DNA from: Rhynchonema sp. JSB1_4
Taxonomy: Eukaryota; Nematoda; Chromadorea; Monhysterida; Xyalidae
Length of the DNA: 64,000 bases
Assembly (NCBI GenBank): GCA_030248065.1
Contig: JASAMV010009140.1
Location: forward strand, 17,763-81,762
Direction of reading: 5' to 3'
Shown: positions 24,366-35,549 of the stretch, in pieces
Layout: each line of letters begins with the position of its first letter
How positions within the stretch are numbered: position 1 is the first letter of the stretch
Notes under the pieces: generated by a model
What the model saw: only the letters and a program-made list of their open reading frames with translations
Databases searched by the model: none
What the model was told of the DNA's origin: nothing
Made by a program: the position numbers and the translations under genes

Positions 24366-27300
24366 ATGCTGCACCCGGACGGTCTCGCAATTGTGCTGCT
24401 CAACAACAATACTGCTTCACGCGATTTGGTCGTATCCTTGCGTGACGTGCGACGCGACGTGCGAATAGTGACCAACGCGTACCAAGTGTGTGTGCACGCG
24501 CGTGTGCTCGCTGCACACAGTGACACCTGGAAGGTATTGAAGATGTACCGGACGGAATTCTTTGGTAACGGCATCCCTCCACCAAGAAAATATCCTGAGG
24601 CTCTTCGACGTGAATTATACAGCAATGTGCTTTTTGAGTGCCTGTTTCAACTTGCTCTCCACAAAGGTTATCGTCAGTGCGAATGCACCAAATGACCACG
24701 TGAGGCACACGAGGTGGCTTTATGCTCGCGTAAAACATCACTGCTTGCAACCACACGATCGGTCGTCAGATTGGGAGCATAGACAGCAAAAGTATTTTAG
24801 TCTGATTTCCCTCCAGCCATGCTACAAGTGACGTTTCACGGCCTCATATTGATAAATTCAAGATATTACAATTTTTAGGAAAAATTATCAAAATTGCGAG
24901 CATGGGATCAAGGCAGCGAGACAAAACTGAACATGCGATTCACTGATGACCTGATGTTGCGCGTGTTGATTTCGTTCATGTCAGTTTAATTGATCACAGT
25001 CCCGGCATCACGTAAGATTCATGAAACATCTTACGTTTTTCCACAAATTTCAGGTACAAGAGCAAAGCGACGCTATCGATATTTCACCTGCCAATGTTCT
25101 ACGAAATTGTGAGCGAGCTGCAAATGTCGGCCTTGCAACAGCAGCTGCACGAGACTTTGCCTGATTGGGCAGGTTTTCATGCGCCACACTTCACTTTTTG
25201 CTATTCAGATTCGGATCAAAATTTTCAAAAATCAAAACTTACCATGCCAGGGAGGTTTATCCAAAATTCCAGAAATTTCCCATACCAGAGGGGGTGGGTT
25301 TCTGAAAAATGGCCACAGAAATCTTCTAAAATCGCCAAAAATGGTCCTGAAGTGCTTAAAACATGGTTTTCTTGCGGTGGCAAGCGATTTTTGACATTTA
25401 TGCCAAAAATGGTCAATTTTAGTACTTCCCGGGGTCAGAATGTCATTTCTTAGGGGTGCTTGTTCCAAAATTGAAAACATTCCACGTGCAATACCCCCGC
25501 CAGATTTTCCATACCATACCAGGGGGTAACCCCTCCCCAACCTTCCCCCAACGACACCACTGCATCGGATCAGCTTTGGAGCTTCGGCCAGCAAGCTTAT
25601 CGGCCGAATGCGCTTTCTTTCATCAATGCCCTTGTGAAAATCAATGCGCCATTGCCCGTTTCCACAGATATCGCCCACGCAAATGATCTGAGCACGATTG
25701 GCAACACAACACGCGCGTTGCCCGTGAATGTGCGTGCGCGCGTTGACAGCGTGTTGGTGAAACGATTACGAACAGTCAGACCGCAGGCCGCTCGGTATGT
25801 CTGAAAATGCAACATAAATATCCATCATTTATGAAAGCTGACATTATGTTAGGTCAAGCCTCATGGTGACACGACTAATGTTCGTTCCTGTTTGCATTTA
25901 TCCCTCTGCACGTTTGGCCCTTTAAATGCACAAAATGAAACGTCATTATCACTATGCGTTGTAATCAGGAGGTCTTTTTGAACATCCAGTTTTTCACAGA
26001 CAAAATTAAAAAAATAAAGCCAATTTTTTTGCAGTTATTTCTCTGCCGATGCCTTGGCGCGAGTTCTAGCCGCCTGCAACCACACTGATGCCGAATCGAA
26101 CACAAAACTGATGGAATGTCTGGCTGCATGGTCTGATGTGGCGGTGTATGATCTTATTAATTTTGACCAGCGTAAGGTACTTCAAAGGCAGCTATACATA
26201 TTTTCCACGTATGTGTTAAATAACTTTTACACTGGTCGAAGTTAGTGGCGTCAAACAAATGTCGAAAATCTAACCAATAAGTTTCGACAAAAAAATAGTG
26301 CGATTAAGATTGATCCGATTAAATTACCTATTCTACTTGAATTCCATCCCCATTGAGGTGGATTTTGATTGTCACGAACTTATTTGTACATTTCATCCCT
26401 TTTTACGTCATATCGTGTATTTTGTCACACATGCGACATTCGCGACAGGTGCGACACTCAACACAGCGACGTGTGTCGTGCGCATATCGACCGACTTCTG
26501 TCCCTGATTCCCCTCGACCCGATCAAATGCTCGGCCCCACATCGTGACCTGTGCTACGAACTGGCCGTGAAACGTCACTGGACCGACGTGGTGTTCGCGC
26601 TGAGTCGAGTTGTCAGTGCACAGAAACAATCGGGAAGTCGATTGAAGAATACCGGCTATGGTTGCGATGTGTCGCCTCGGGTCCGGGGAAAGTTTAATTT
26701 TGGCGATTTAGACGCGGGAAAAGTTACACAAACCTCGTGAGAAATCAGCTCAGCAAAAACCGTGTTTGGTGTGACTGAACCAACATGCTGAGATTAGGCT
26801 TCAGTTGTGGGAGATTTTTCGTCACTCAGGATTGCTTCAAGTACACAATGTTACCCGGTCATTGTCATGGCGCTCGAAACGGGATCCTTCTCCCGAAACC
26901 GCAATCCAAAAAATGCAAATCTTCTCCCTACTCCCGACCAGAGAGTCTCACCGAGTTTATTGTCTCAATATGAAAAGTTGCAACACCTGCCCTATGAAAC
27001 AAGAAACCGCTAGTTATGTACATACCTTGTGCACAAAAACACCAAAAAACACAAAACACGAGAAAAAAACCCCCACCACCCACCGCACCCGCGACCAACA
27101 AACCCACAAAAAAAAAAAAAACCCCAACCCGATCTACATACCTTGTGGCTTCAGCAATAACGATCACCTTATTGTAGACCAACACCGCCGATAGCGAGCA
27201 ACGCAGCAGCAGTCCAATCCGAGCCATGTCCGTTCACTCGAACATCGAACAGACGACCAGCAGTCATAGTGTGCATCTCGCTCATCAACAAACGTCCAAA

Positions 27301-27552
27301 CATTTCAGGTGCATTATTGTATTCCGGATTTACCTTTGTGCAAAAGAATGTTAATTACTCTGATATTATTGCTGATCTATCCAGATCATGACACTTATTT
27401 ATTAATCTAAAATAATTTTCAGTGATTTTGATTTGAGCCTGGCGCGAAACGACGACAACCACGACCGGAGTGACGAAATGGACTTATCCGAGGGCGACAG
27501 TGAACATGAAACATCATCGAAGCCGCCTGATAATCAGGGACACTGCACGTGA
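24366..27552 (+). CDS. Divergent BTB-BACK protein, exon model incomplete
   Basis: Supported coding pieces: 24366-24533 (BTB start, DVRIVTNAYQVCVHARVLAA), 24917-24979 (KLNMRFTDDLMLRVLISFM), 25054-25172 (YKSKATLSIFHLPMFYEIV, LQMSALQQQ), 25574-25794, 26035-26176 (SADALARVLAACNHTDA), about 26467-26680 (HIDRLLSLIPLDPIKC, KRHWTDVVFALSRVV), perhaps 26790-26960, about 27200-27301, and 27423-27552 ending in an acidic tail with TGA. BTB proteins usually dimerise and recruit substrates to cullin-3 ligases; the BACK region follows the BTB fold. Phases agree for 24917-24979 to 25054-25172 and for 25574-25794 to 26035-26176, but do not close across 24533-24917 and 25172-25574. A small exon may be missing, or the gene may be decayed. 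Part of its 3' half is duplicated at 20.7 kb. Confidence 0.6.
25225..25560. repeat. Repeat inserted in an intron of the BTB-BACK gene
   Basis: A-rich and CCATACCAGGGGG-type tracts fill the interval between the exons ending at 25172 and starting at 25574, with CCATGCCAGGGAGG on one side and CATACCATACCAGGGGG on the other. It resembles the C/G-run elements at 12.5-14 kb in style. No ORF of interest. Confidence 0.4.
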
Positions 27553-27928
27553 ATTGCGTAAAGGTGAAAAAGAATTATGATATGAAGGTCGTAATCAATT
27601 GTTGAAAAACAAATGTGTATGGATACGTCGCATTCTTCTCGTTTTGTGCTCAATATCACAACAGCTGCACATAAAAAACGACATATTTTCTGTTTGTGTT
27701 TTTTATGGCAAAAATAAAAAAGTATTGAATACACAGGTAATAGCTTCGCACCGGGCTTTGATCTACACACATTAGAATGTTCACCAAGGCGCATAACATG
27801 CACACAAAACATAAAAATATCTGCAATATCGAATTAGTGTAACAGACGCAATTCAAAAAAAAGTCACGTGACCAAGTATTGATCAAAGTTTGCAACATGA
27901 CCCAAGATCACCGAGTATGGTTGCTTTA
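27553..27928. other. Convergent 3' intergenic gap
   Basis: About 380 bp separates the stop of the plus-strand BTB gene from the stop of the minus-strand STARS-like gene. It is AT-rich, with AATAAA-like words near 27711 (plus) that could serve as a poly(A) signal. I see no further gene. Confidence 0.5.
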
Positions 27929-30617
27929 TCACTTGCCCATTTTTATACAATGTTGCGGATCACCACTTTCCGCCATTCGCTGTCGTATTTCGCTCAACGG
28001 CAACAGCAGCGTAATCACCACGTCATCGTCTTGGCGTTGGAACAACATCTCGCCCTCAAAGTGCACCAGACCGTACTTGCGTGCCCGCAACAGCATGCCC
28101 ACGACCTGAGTACATAATTGTGGTGCTTAGTTCTGGTGATGAACCAAATTTTCGACCAGCATGCATCAGGCCTTGGGATTCGGAGGCCCGACCGCACTTT
28201 AGTTTTGATGTGAGGATATTTTTGGCATTTTTTTGGAATTCCCAAAGTTGCGGATCTTGAGGACTTTTGTGCGGACAGTATTTCAACAAGTCACCAAAAC
28301 TGTATGGTTTGTTCGAGTTCGGACACGTCCCATCACCTTGAGTTGCCACTGTACCTACATAACCCATGACGTGCTCAGCCGTGTCACGTAAAACTGCGAC
28401 AGAATAATATTCTTCGAGAAATTCTTCAATGTGACTACAGATTTTGTTAAAACGAACACGATCAGTGTAAAATAATAGAATCAAACTGAAGAACGGACAG
28501 TCTGCTGACACAGAACTGCGACAGTCTACATACATACACACGCACACACAGAGGAGGAAGAGGTGAACCATGCGCAAGCAGAATAACTGAATGAAAACAA
28601 AGTCTGGAAGCGTAACAGTTTCTCGAATCAGCTGCTGAAAGCTGCAAACTGCCTGTGACTGTGGGTATGACATGAAACCCCGGGGATGGGAAGGGTCCGG
28701 TTTTTATTTCTAACGCCTTCGACTGCGATTGAACGGTACCGATCGCTAAGCTTGACTTGCCTGAGGCCCATTATAACTGGTGATCAGATCCGACCGAATC
28801 CATCTTGGTCACGTTAGACGTTTTCAAAAACACATTTTGCTGATGTCGCTCATTCGGCCAGTTTAACAAAATTGGCTTTTTTACTTGTCTGGGAATAACA
28901 CTATTACGCTGGTCGAAATTGCTGGCGTCAGTGAAACCATTATCCAAAAAGTCACGTGACCAAGACTATTACTGCAATCCGATCGCCAAGTTTTACCACA
29001 AATAATGTATGCAGTAGTAATTCTGTCGCAGTTTTGCATCACAACAGCAGCCGCCGTTTAAGCACCTTATTTGATATGCCCGTGTAAAGTGCGAAAATGC
29101 GTCCGAAAGTGCACTCGTAGAGGCCGGTGTCACCGATTGGTGTGCCACAAATGGTCACGCACTCACAAACGTCAAACACCTCTTTTGCTATGTGATTGCC
29201 TAGAAGAAAATTAGAGAATAAATGATGCGTGAAACATCAGCTGAACTGCATCAAGTGATGTTATGCTCGTGTGAAACATCACAGGTCGGGTTGATGTATG
29301 TAAGTATGAGCTTTTTGCTGTACGCGAACGCTGCAAGCGCGTAGGAGGCGTAGGTTGTCAACTCCTGGTTCGTGATAGAACGGATATACTAATTTTGACC
29401 AGCGTAAACGCTGTTCTCTTGATGAACAAATTTTACGCTGGTCACGAGACCCGTATCACAAACCACACGACCAAAACAAAAACTGATGTACTCCGTCTCC
29501 GTCCGCATCCATCAAAACTTGATACGGATCGATTAGTCACAAGGATCGACCACTGTATTGAAACATCACTCAATGCAGTCCGCGTTGGACTCCCTCTTAC
29601 TTTATCGCTGTACGTGGCGTATATTTCGAACAGCGGACCGAATTTTATTTCATGCAAGCCTGTTTTCGGGTTTGGCTGCGAGAATCTGTGGATCATTTCG
29701 CACAGAAATTGCACCTCGCGAGCCACGTAGTTGCCTGGAAGTCGGTTTCGTTAAACCATTGTGGATACGGGGTGTTAAAAAGCCGTGCAGAAATGTAGTA
29801 TAGAGCCGATCTTAGACCTGTGGCAAACTTTGTTTTGCAAATCCTGCGGTTTAGGCAACTTCTTTCGTCACACTATAATTTGCTGACCGGATGAAACGGG
29901 ATCGACGTTTGTTGCAAACACATTTTACACTGGTCAAAGCCAAAATATTTTGTGAATGACAAAATGCAATGCAAGGAAGGCCATCGATTTAGGCACGGAT
30001 TCGATCCACCACCAAGATATTGATAATGCTCCATTATCGCAAATGCACATCGCCAGCTCTCATCATATGAACTCAGCCCCAATGCAGGGCTGCTTGAGTT
30101 AATGACCAGAGTTGTGGATTTGCGTCGACGTCAAATCAATTAGCCTGACTTCGGTGACAATTTTGCATATTTGAATTAAGTGATCTCCCGTGCCAACCTG
30201 CTTTGATGCCGCGCCTTTCGGTCTTCGATCCCGCCTCTGGTCGGCCGTAGCGCGCGTCATCTTTGCTGAAATTCAAATCGGTTGTCTGAAGAGGACAATA
30301 TAAACTGCACTTTCTTAGGATAAAATGACTTTTGAAACATCCCAACAAGAAAGTCTCTTTTTACCAAGTGCGATTCAGCATATTTTCGGGCGTGAAAATA
30401 CTTAAATAGTACATCTGGGTGTGGCAGTTAGAAACAATTTCACACAAAGAGGATTACTATGTACATATAACGAGGCGATCTAGATCCCTACACAAGGGAT
30501 GACTGTATACCTGTACTGTGGCTGTTGATATTCGTCGGAAAATGGATTTCGCTGCAGTTTGCTCTCGGTCTCCTTTGCTTTCTGGTTGTACGCAGCGATT
30601 GTGGCCTTTAGCGACAT
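27929..30617 (-). CDS. ABRA: STARS/ABRA-like costars actin-binding protein with alternative costars exons
   Basis: STARS/ABRA proteins bind actin through a C-terminal costars domain and promote Rho/MRTF-SRF signalling. Exons: 30511-30617 (Met, QRNPFSDEYQQPQY), 30198-30265 (KDDARYGRPEAGSKTE), then one of two 134-nt exons, 29601-29734 (AREVQFLCEMIHRF, HEIKFGPLFEIYATYSDK) or 29066-29199 (AKEVFDVCECVTIC, ECTFGRIFALYTGISNK), then 28105-27929 (VVGMLLRARKYGLVHFEG, DDDVVITLL, stop). With either version the product is 161 aa and in frame. NPFS, YGRP-GSKTE and the DKVVG-LLRARK-FEGEM order match the C-terminal third of vertebrate ABRA; the long N-terminal part of ABRA is absent. A third, weaker version of the variable exon lies at 28265-28393. 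The start is chosen at the only Met before the NPFS block. Confidence 0.88.
28265..28393 (-). other. Possible third alternative costars exon, degraded or unrelated
   Basis: After an acceptor (ctgtcgcag) the frame required by the upstream exon reads RDTAEHVMGYVGTVATQGDG, then KPYSFGDLLKYCPHK. The FGDLL word and the overall length (about 129 nt) match the costars first half (FGxLF). However, the first GT after PHK falls in phase 1 rather than phase 0, so it could not join the final exon cleanly. It may be a decaying duplicate or a chance match. Confidence 0.35.
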
Positions 30618-31679
30618 GTGATGTTTCAAACAGGAATGGTACGAGCACAAGTGCAGTTAAATTTTATATAACATTATCAACATCATCACGTGATGTTCTA
30701 GCTGAAAATTGGTCCGAAGCTATAATCAGAAGAATATTGTGCAAGTTTCATCAAACGAAGAAGCTCATAAAATGCGCGTAAAAGACCCATCGACACGGTA
30801 AGTCATAGTCATAGGTGTGGGTTATGCCTTTCTTGGATGACCAAGCTCCAAAGAGATGTTTCCAAAGTTCACAGATTTTTGCAAAAACACAGAAGACCAG
30901 CCAGGTATGGAGCGCGCTCCTGTCGTTTCACCGACTTTGAAGCAACAGCAAAAAAACGTTGTGCGAGCGAGCGCTCAAAGTTGAGTCGGACCAGCCTTCA
31001 AAAGTTCCAGAAAAGTCAGAGTGGCCTTGTGCACAAACGCGTGCCTGGGCTTGGCTGACAATGGCTGACGCACACGCAGCTGTGCCTGCCAAACTTTACA
31101 ACACATACATCACTCGCACGCTGTCAAGGGCCTTTCATATCCTGGGTACCAAAAACCCCACCACAGGTAAGATATGCATGTATGTAACATGTACGTACAT
31201 GTCGTATGATTTGTGCCAACACGTGCTCTTTCACAAACACAACCAAACTTTTCTGCCCGCGGCGGCAGCGTTTTGTGCGTGGGCTGCTGTGCTTTTCCTG
31301 CTGAATACGCTGTCCCATCAGAGACTTTTTAGGAAGGTGTGGTGTTGCAGATTTCACACCACGACGGAGTATACCGGAAAACTGACAGAGTATCCGATAG
31401 GCATATACTTAGCGTCCAGTATATAGCCATCGTGACTCAGTGTCGTTCTCGCTCACTTTTTATCATTCGGCGGGGATATAAATGCACCCTAGGTAAAAAA
31501 TGCACTCCATGAAAGCAGCATAATGGATTTGATGTACAATATGCACTTTGACGCATAACCGTTGAGCAAAGGTGCGCAAAACACATTGATTTTGATGTTT
31601 CAACTCATTAAAGTACTGTTTGGGACGTCATAAAATGGAGGTAGATAAATCGCATCGGATATGAGCCACTGTGATATAA
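30618..31679. other. Spacer between two minus-strand genes
   Basis: About 1 kb lies between the STARS-like start and the end of the gprs-like gene. A plus-strand open stretch at 30959-31426 contains a hydrophobic run (LPAAAAFCAWAAVLFLL) but has no family match and weak splice context, so I do not call it a gene. TGAAACATCA occurs directly before the STARS Met (30619) and again near 31596. Promoter elements could not be identified by eye. Confidence 0.45.
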
Positions 31680-34600
31680 TTATTCATCATCCAATTGAAT
31701 TGCACCGATCGATCTCTCAACCAATTCCAGCCCCGTAATCTCGATCGTCTTGTCTATTGTTTGTCCATTGTCCGTATTCTCACAACGAATCGACTGTTTG
31801 ACTGACATTGTGCACCGCGGATCAGCCTGATAGGCCAAGGCAGCCATCAACGTTTCATCCGCTACAACACCCAGCGGTCGTAATTCATGCATGAGAACGT
31901 GTGTTGGAAGTTGGTGCTGGAAAATTGTGTGAATATTCATACATTTAAAAAGTGAACCATCAAATTCATACAATAAAGTTTAAAAAAATTGGTCCAAGCT
32001 CTGCAAGTGACCAACCAACTGAATGTGTTCCACCAATGGGCTCATCACTTCGCGTAGGGCAGCACTCGGAGATTTCGATGGTTTGGTGTACAAACTATGC
32101 ATGCACCATCTGCAAAACCAACGGGAGTGAAATAAAAGTTGGTGTTCGGTCAGTTTGGTGTCCCGTTTTGCCTTGGCCACGGGACTGCTTGCACAATGGA
32201 TATTTCGAGGTTTACTGATGCCACTGCGTATCAGCTCAAACGTGGTTCCCAGACTTGAAACAAACAACGTTAAAGCTGGTCGAAATTAGTGACATCAGTA
32301 AACCTCGAAATATCGCTTCTACAACATCACGTTGCCGAGGCAAGACCGGAAAGCCAAGTTTAATTTCGCCCTTGGTTTTTGCTGCTAAACCAGGAGAATG
32401 CCGATGGAATAAGCTATGCTGCGACGATTCAGGCGAACTAGCATATTGACCTTCAACTCACCTTGTTACGGACTGTTTGGAGTGAAAAAATGTCGACAGC
32501 AGCATGTGAAGAAGAGGCCAATAGACGCTTGCCTGTGTGCACGTCGTCTATATTCTTTTTTCACACCGTTTTCGTGCCCGAAAACTCGAGAATGCACCAC
32601 AGAAAAATTAAGCCAACAAATGCTAGCAAGACGATGTGCATTAGAATCACTTTCAAAGACATGGGCATTTTCATGTTTTTCTAACAGGATTTGCACATTG
32701 CCTGCGGGCGTTTGCATTCACCTGGCACCGGAGGTGCAAAAACTCAAATAAAAATAAAAATATAAGGGCACGATAGACGCACCTTTTGGCAGCCTGCCAT
32801 TTTTGCAGTTCGGTGGCACAAAGCTGATCTCGAGCGAACAACAGTGCGATCATCTGTGGGGACAAGCACAGAAATGCGCTCGATTCGAACACGGCACTCG
32901 CCTGCCGGTCGACTAAGTCAAGCACCTGCGAAAGACTTGCTTGAATCAGGGACGGATCATGATGCTAACGAAAATTAGTCTGCCCTCCTTATCGGCACAT
33001 GATCAAATTTTCCACAGAACACAATACACAAACGCCACAAACAAACTTTACCTGAGCAAAGTTCAAAACAACAACGTCTTTGGGGACCAAAATGTTGAAG
33101 AAGTCTGCGTGTGTGCATGGTTTTCTGTTTCACCAAAAAAATGGTTAAAGAGAACATGTGCCGCCAAATATCAACTAAAAACTGGTATGGGCATATGCAA
33201 CCTTTTGCAAATACATTTTCGTCGCTTTGTAGTGAATATATCGCTCGGCCGTGCTGAGCAGGATACAAACGTGCTCAAGTGTGATGAAACATTGCGATGC
33301 GAGTGCACAGGCCTGGTGCAAATCCGGTAGGTTGTATTGATCGGAGGCGTTTAGCAGCCCTGAAGAATTTAAAGAAAAACAGTTGCACGAACGGAGATGT
33401 TTTTAGAGCGTACATAACACAAACAGCTCGCGGCTGTCCTTGGATTTCCACGTTTCCACCGTCTCGTGTATGCGCACTGACGATGTCCTTGTGCACCGCA
33501 CGACTGCAGAAACAGATGGAAACGGGCAACCAAAAAGGAAAGACCAAGGATCGGGCTTGATCGGAGTCCCAACGTGATCACGCGTTCAGTTTATATATAT
33601 GAATCTTAGCTTGTCTGGTGATTGTTTCATCACAGTTCGTAACTTTGCAGACACAAATGAAAGTTTTTTACGCTGGTCAAATTTACACTCTGTTCTGAGC
33701 AACTGCGATTCCAACAGACGATTAAACCCACCAATAATAGTTGATGCATCAAATCCTGTCTGTCCAGTTTGAACGTAGCGCACAATTGCGTGCATTACAT
33801 CAGCATCAAACTCTGGTACGGTCACAATACGATGATGCGGTTGGATATCGGTGAGGTTCGGTTTATTGGTGTTGCCGTTGTTGTTGGTTCGCGTTGATTT
33901 GTGCGCACTGGTCATGTTACATTTCGAGCTGCACGCTGCTGCCCCATTACGAGATGAGAACAGCAGCTTGTGGAAGGCGCTGAAATGAATCCACAGTCCA
34001 CCCGCTTTATAGTGATAAGATCTGGGTCATATTCGGTAACTTTGATATCACAGCACTTTCGGTCTGCAACTTTGATATCACAGCTTACGAGGTTTGGGAG
34101 CGTTATCAGCCGTAAGGCCGATTTCATTTGTGCTGCCAAAGTGCTTGTCGCGTCCTTCCTCCACAGAGGTTTTGAAAAGAATCAGATCATTGCAAAACTG
34201 TTACAGTTTTTTGAAAATCATGAGGAAATTAGGCTAAAATATGATGTCAAAAACAAGATTGCAGTGGTATTTCTAGTGCTACAAATAGCACAATTTTCAG
34301 ACTGATTCTGCCATTTGAGCAAATGAAACGTCGCTTTTTGTCAAACTGATAAATTCGAATCATCCTGGATCGATTATTTTTCGTCAATTTTGAAACGAGA
34401 CAAAAATAAATAGAAGATCATATCTGGTAATTGTAATAGGTACTTTATTTATTTCAGTTGCAACATTTATTTCTTGGTAGCACGGTTGTTGAGAAGTCAT
34501 CGCCTCTGACGATGGTCCCGCCCGACTCAGCAATCGGACACAGTCTGTCAGGCAAAAATGGGACCGAAACAGACCGTGTCCCTCCTATTAATTTAAGTTT

Positions 34601-35549
34601 GCTTTATTCAGATTCACCGGACGATATCAAAAGCAAAAATGAAGCCGCCTCAACGTCAGCGTACCGGACAAGGTTCTACATCATCAAATGCCTCTGCTAA
34701 ACAGGTTCATATTGCTTTTCAGTGAAAGATACTTTGCTATAAACGAAGAAAAGGTGCATTAAATGACAACAGTTGTACAGCATGCAGCTTGTGTCCGTGG
34801 GGTGCCATGATGCGAAGGCGATGCTTATACATATTATTTCTCGCGTTCACTTGGGACTCATGTATTATTGCATGATTCGACGACAGTACTATTAGCCTGA
34901 TTCAGCGCTGTGCCTGATCCCTGTTCCGTATGCCCGATCACATGATGACCGCTAACAAACACAAAAAAATAATCAGGCAACGAAGATCAAAAGCGTCTCC
35001 GGACCCATCTGTGCTCTGTACTAACGACTTTTGTGCACTCGCACAAAGCAGTGATTTTTTATGCGAGCATAAAACCAGTGTGTGTTTTTGGGGTCGCGTG
35101 GCTATCTGGTGTACTGACGATGACCTGGTGCACCGCCCGTCTGTGAAAACGGGTCGAAACGGGCAATCGAAAGTATACTGCATCACAATTCACATTATTG
35201 CAGAGGCGGAACAGTATTCTTTTCAGTTTGCCATTCAACAAAATCAGAATTACAGGTTGAATACCACACCTCTCTTCGACACTCATGAAACATCAACTTA
35301 CCGACTCCTGACCGCGAGCAGCGCCCGTACGGCATAGACCGGCTGTTTGTCGGGTCCCGCCAGTATGACAACATCACAGAGTTCAGGCATCGACATCAGA
35401 TACGTCAGATCGTGAGCGAGCGTGGTCACATTTCGGTACCCAAGTTGATCCGTTGCGTCGATAATAGTGTCGGAAGTCGAGCATTGTGACTCAACGTCAT
35501 TGTCACTTTGAGTGTCGTTCATTAGACCGCTGTCAGGGCTTGCAGACAT
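31680..35549 (-). CDS. gprs: BTB-BACK protein of the serine-enriched protein (gprs) family, 358 aa
   Basis: Six exons join in phase: 35302-35549, 33732-33928, 33202-33359, 32783-32925, 32016-32109 and 31680-31916. The BTB domain spans roughly residues 40-155 (LTYLMSMPELCDVVILAG, YAVRALLAVRSR, IVTVPEFDADVMHAIVRYV). The BACK-like region follows (LLNASDQYNLPDLHQAC, LLSTAERYIHYKATKM, MIALLFARDQLCATELQKW, LREVMSPLVEHIQL, HVLMHELRPLGVVADETLMA, ALAYQADP). The order and words match the insect/vertebrate serine-enriched BTB proteins, which are much longer because of a Ser-rich tail; here the protein stops soon after ALAYQADP. Likely a protein-protein adaptor, perhaps for cullin-3. The first intron is about 1.4 kb and starts gtaagTTGATGTTTCA. 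Confidence 0.9.
34835..34895. repeat. MITE-like family 'TTTGACG', truncated copy
   Basis: TTCTCGCGTTCACTTGGGAC, then TCATGTATTATTGCATGATT and CGACGACAGTACTATTAGCC, match the right half of the 38.65-kb copy. The left arm is missing. It lies in intron 1 of the gprs-like gene. Confidence 0.5.

Noticed and set aside
24366..24480. Glycosidase-like reading (DGLAIVLLNNNTASRDLVV) at the start of the BTB gene
   Set aside because: It resembles the C-terminal strand of GH30 enzymes, but the next residues read as a BTB core and no other glycosidase exon is present.
27143..27227. Minus-strand ORF MARIGLLLRCSLSAVL followed by a perfect donor
   Set aside because: It overlaps the likely plus-strand BTB terminal region, and no in-phase downstream minus-strand exon could be found.
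28056..28673. 205-aa minus-strand ORF as one continuous protein
   Set aside because: It runs through splice sites and low-complexity CA-rich DNA. Only the 28265-28393 portion and the true final exon (in another frame) make sense.
29490..29566. WSILVTNRSVSSFDG as a second half-costars exon following the first variable exon
   Set aside because: Similarity to the costars second half is weak, and the real second-half exon at 28105-27929 fits both variable exons.
30959..31426. Plus-strand 155-aa ORF with a hydrophobic segment as a membrane protein gene
   Set aside because: No family words, no convincing start or splice sites, and it lies in the presumed promoter of a minus-strand gene.
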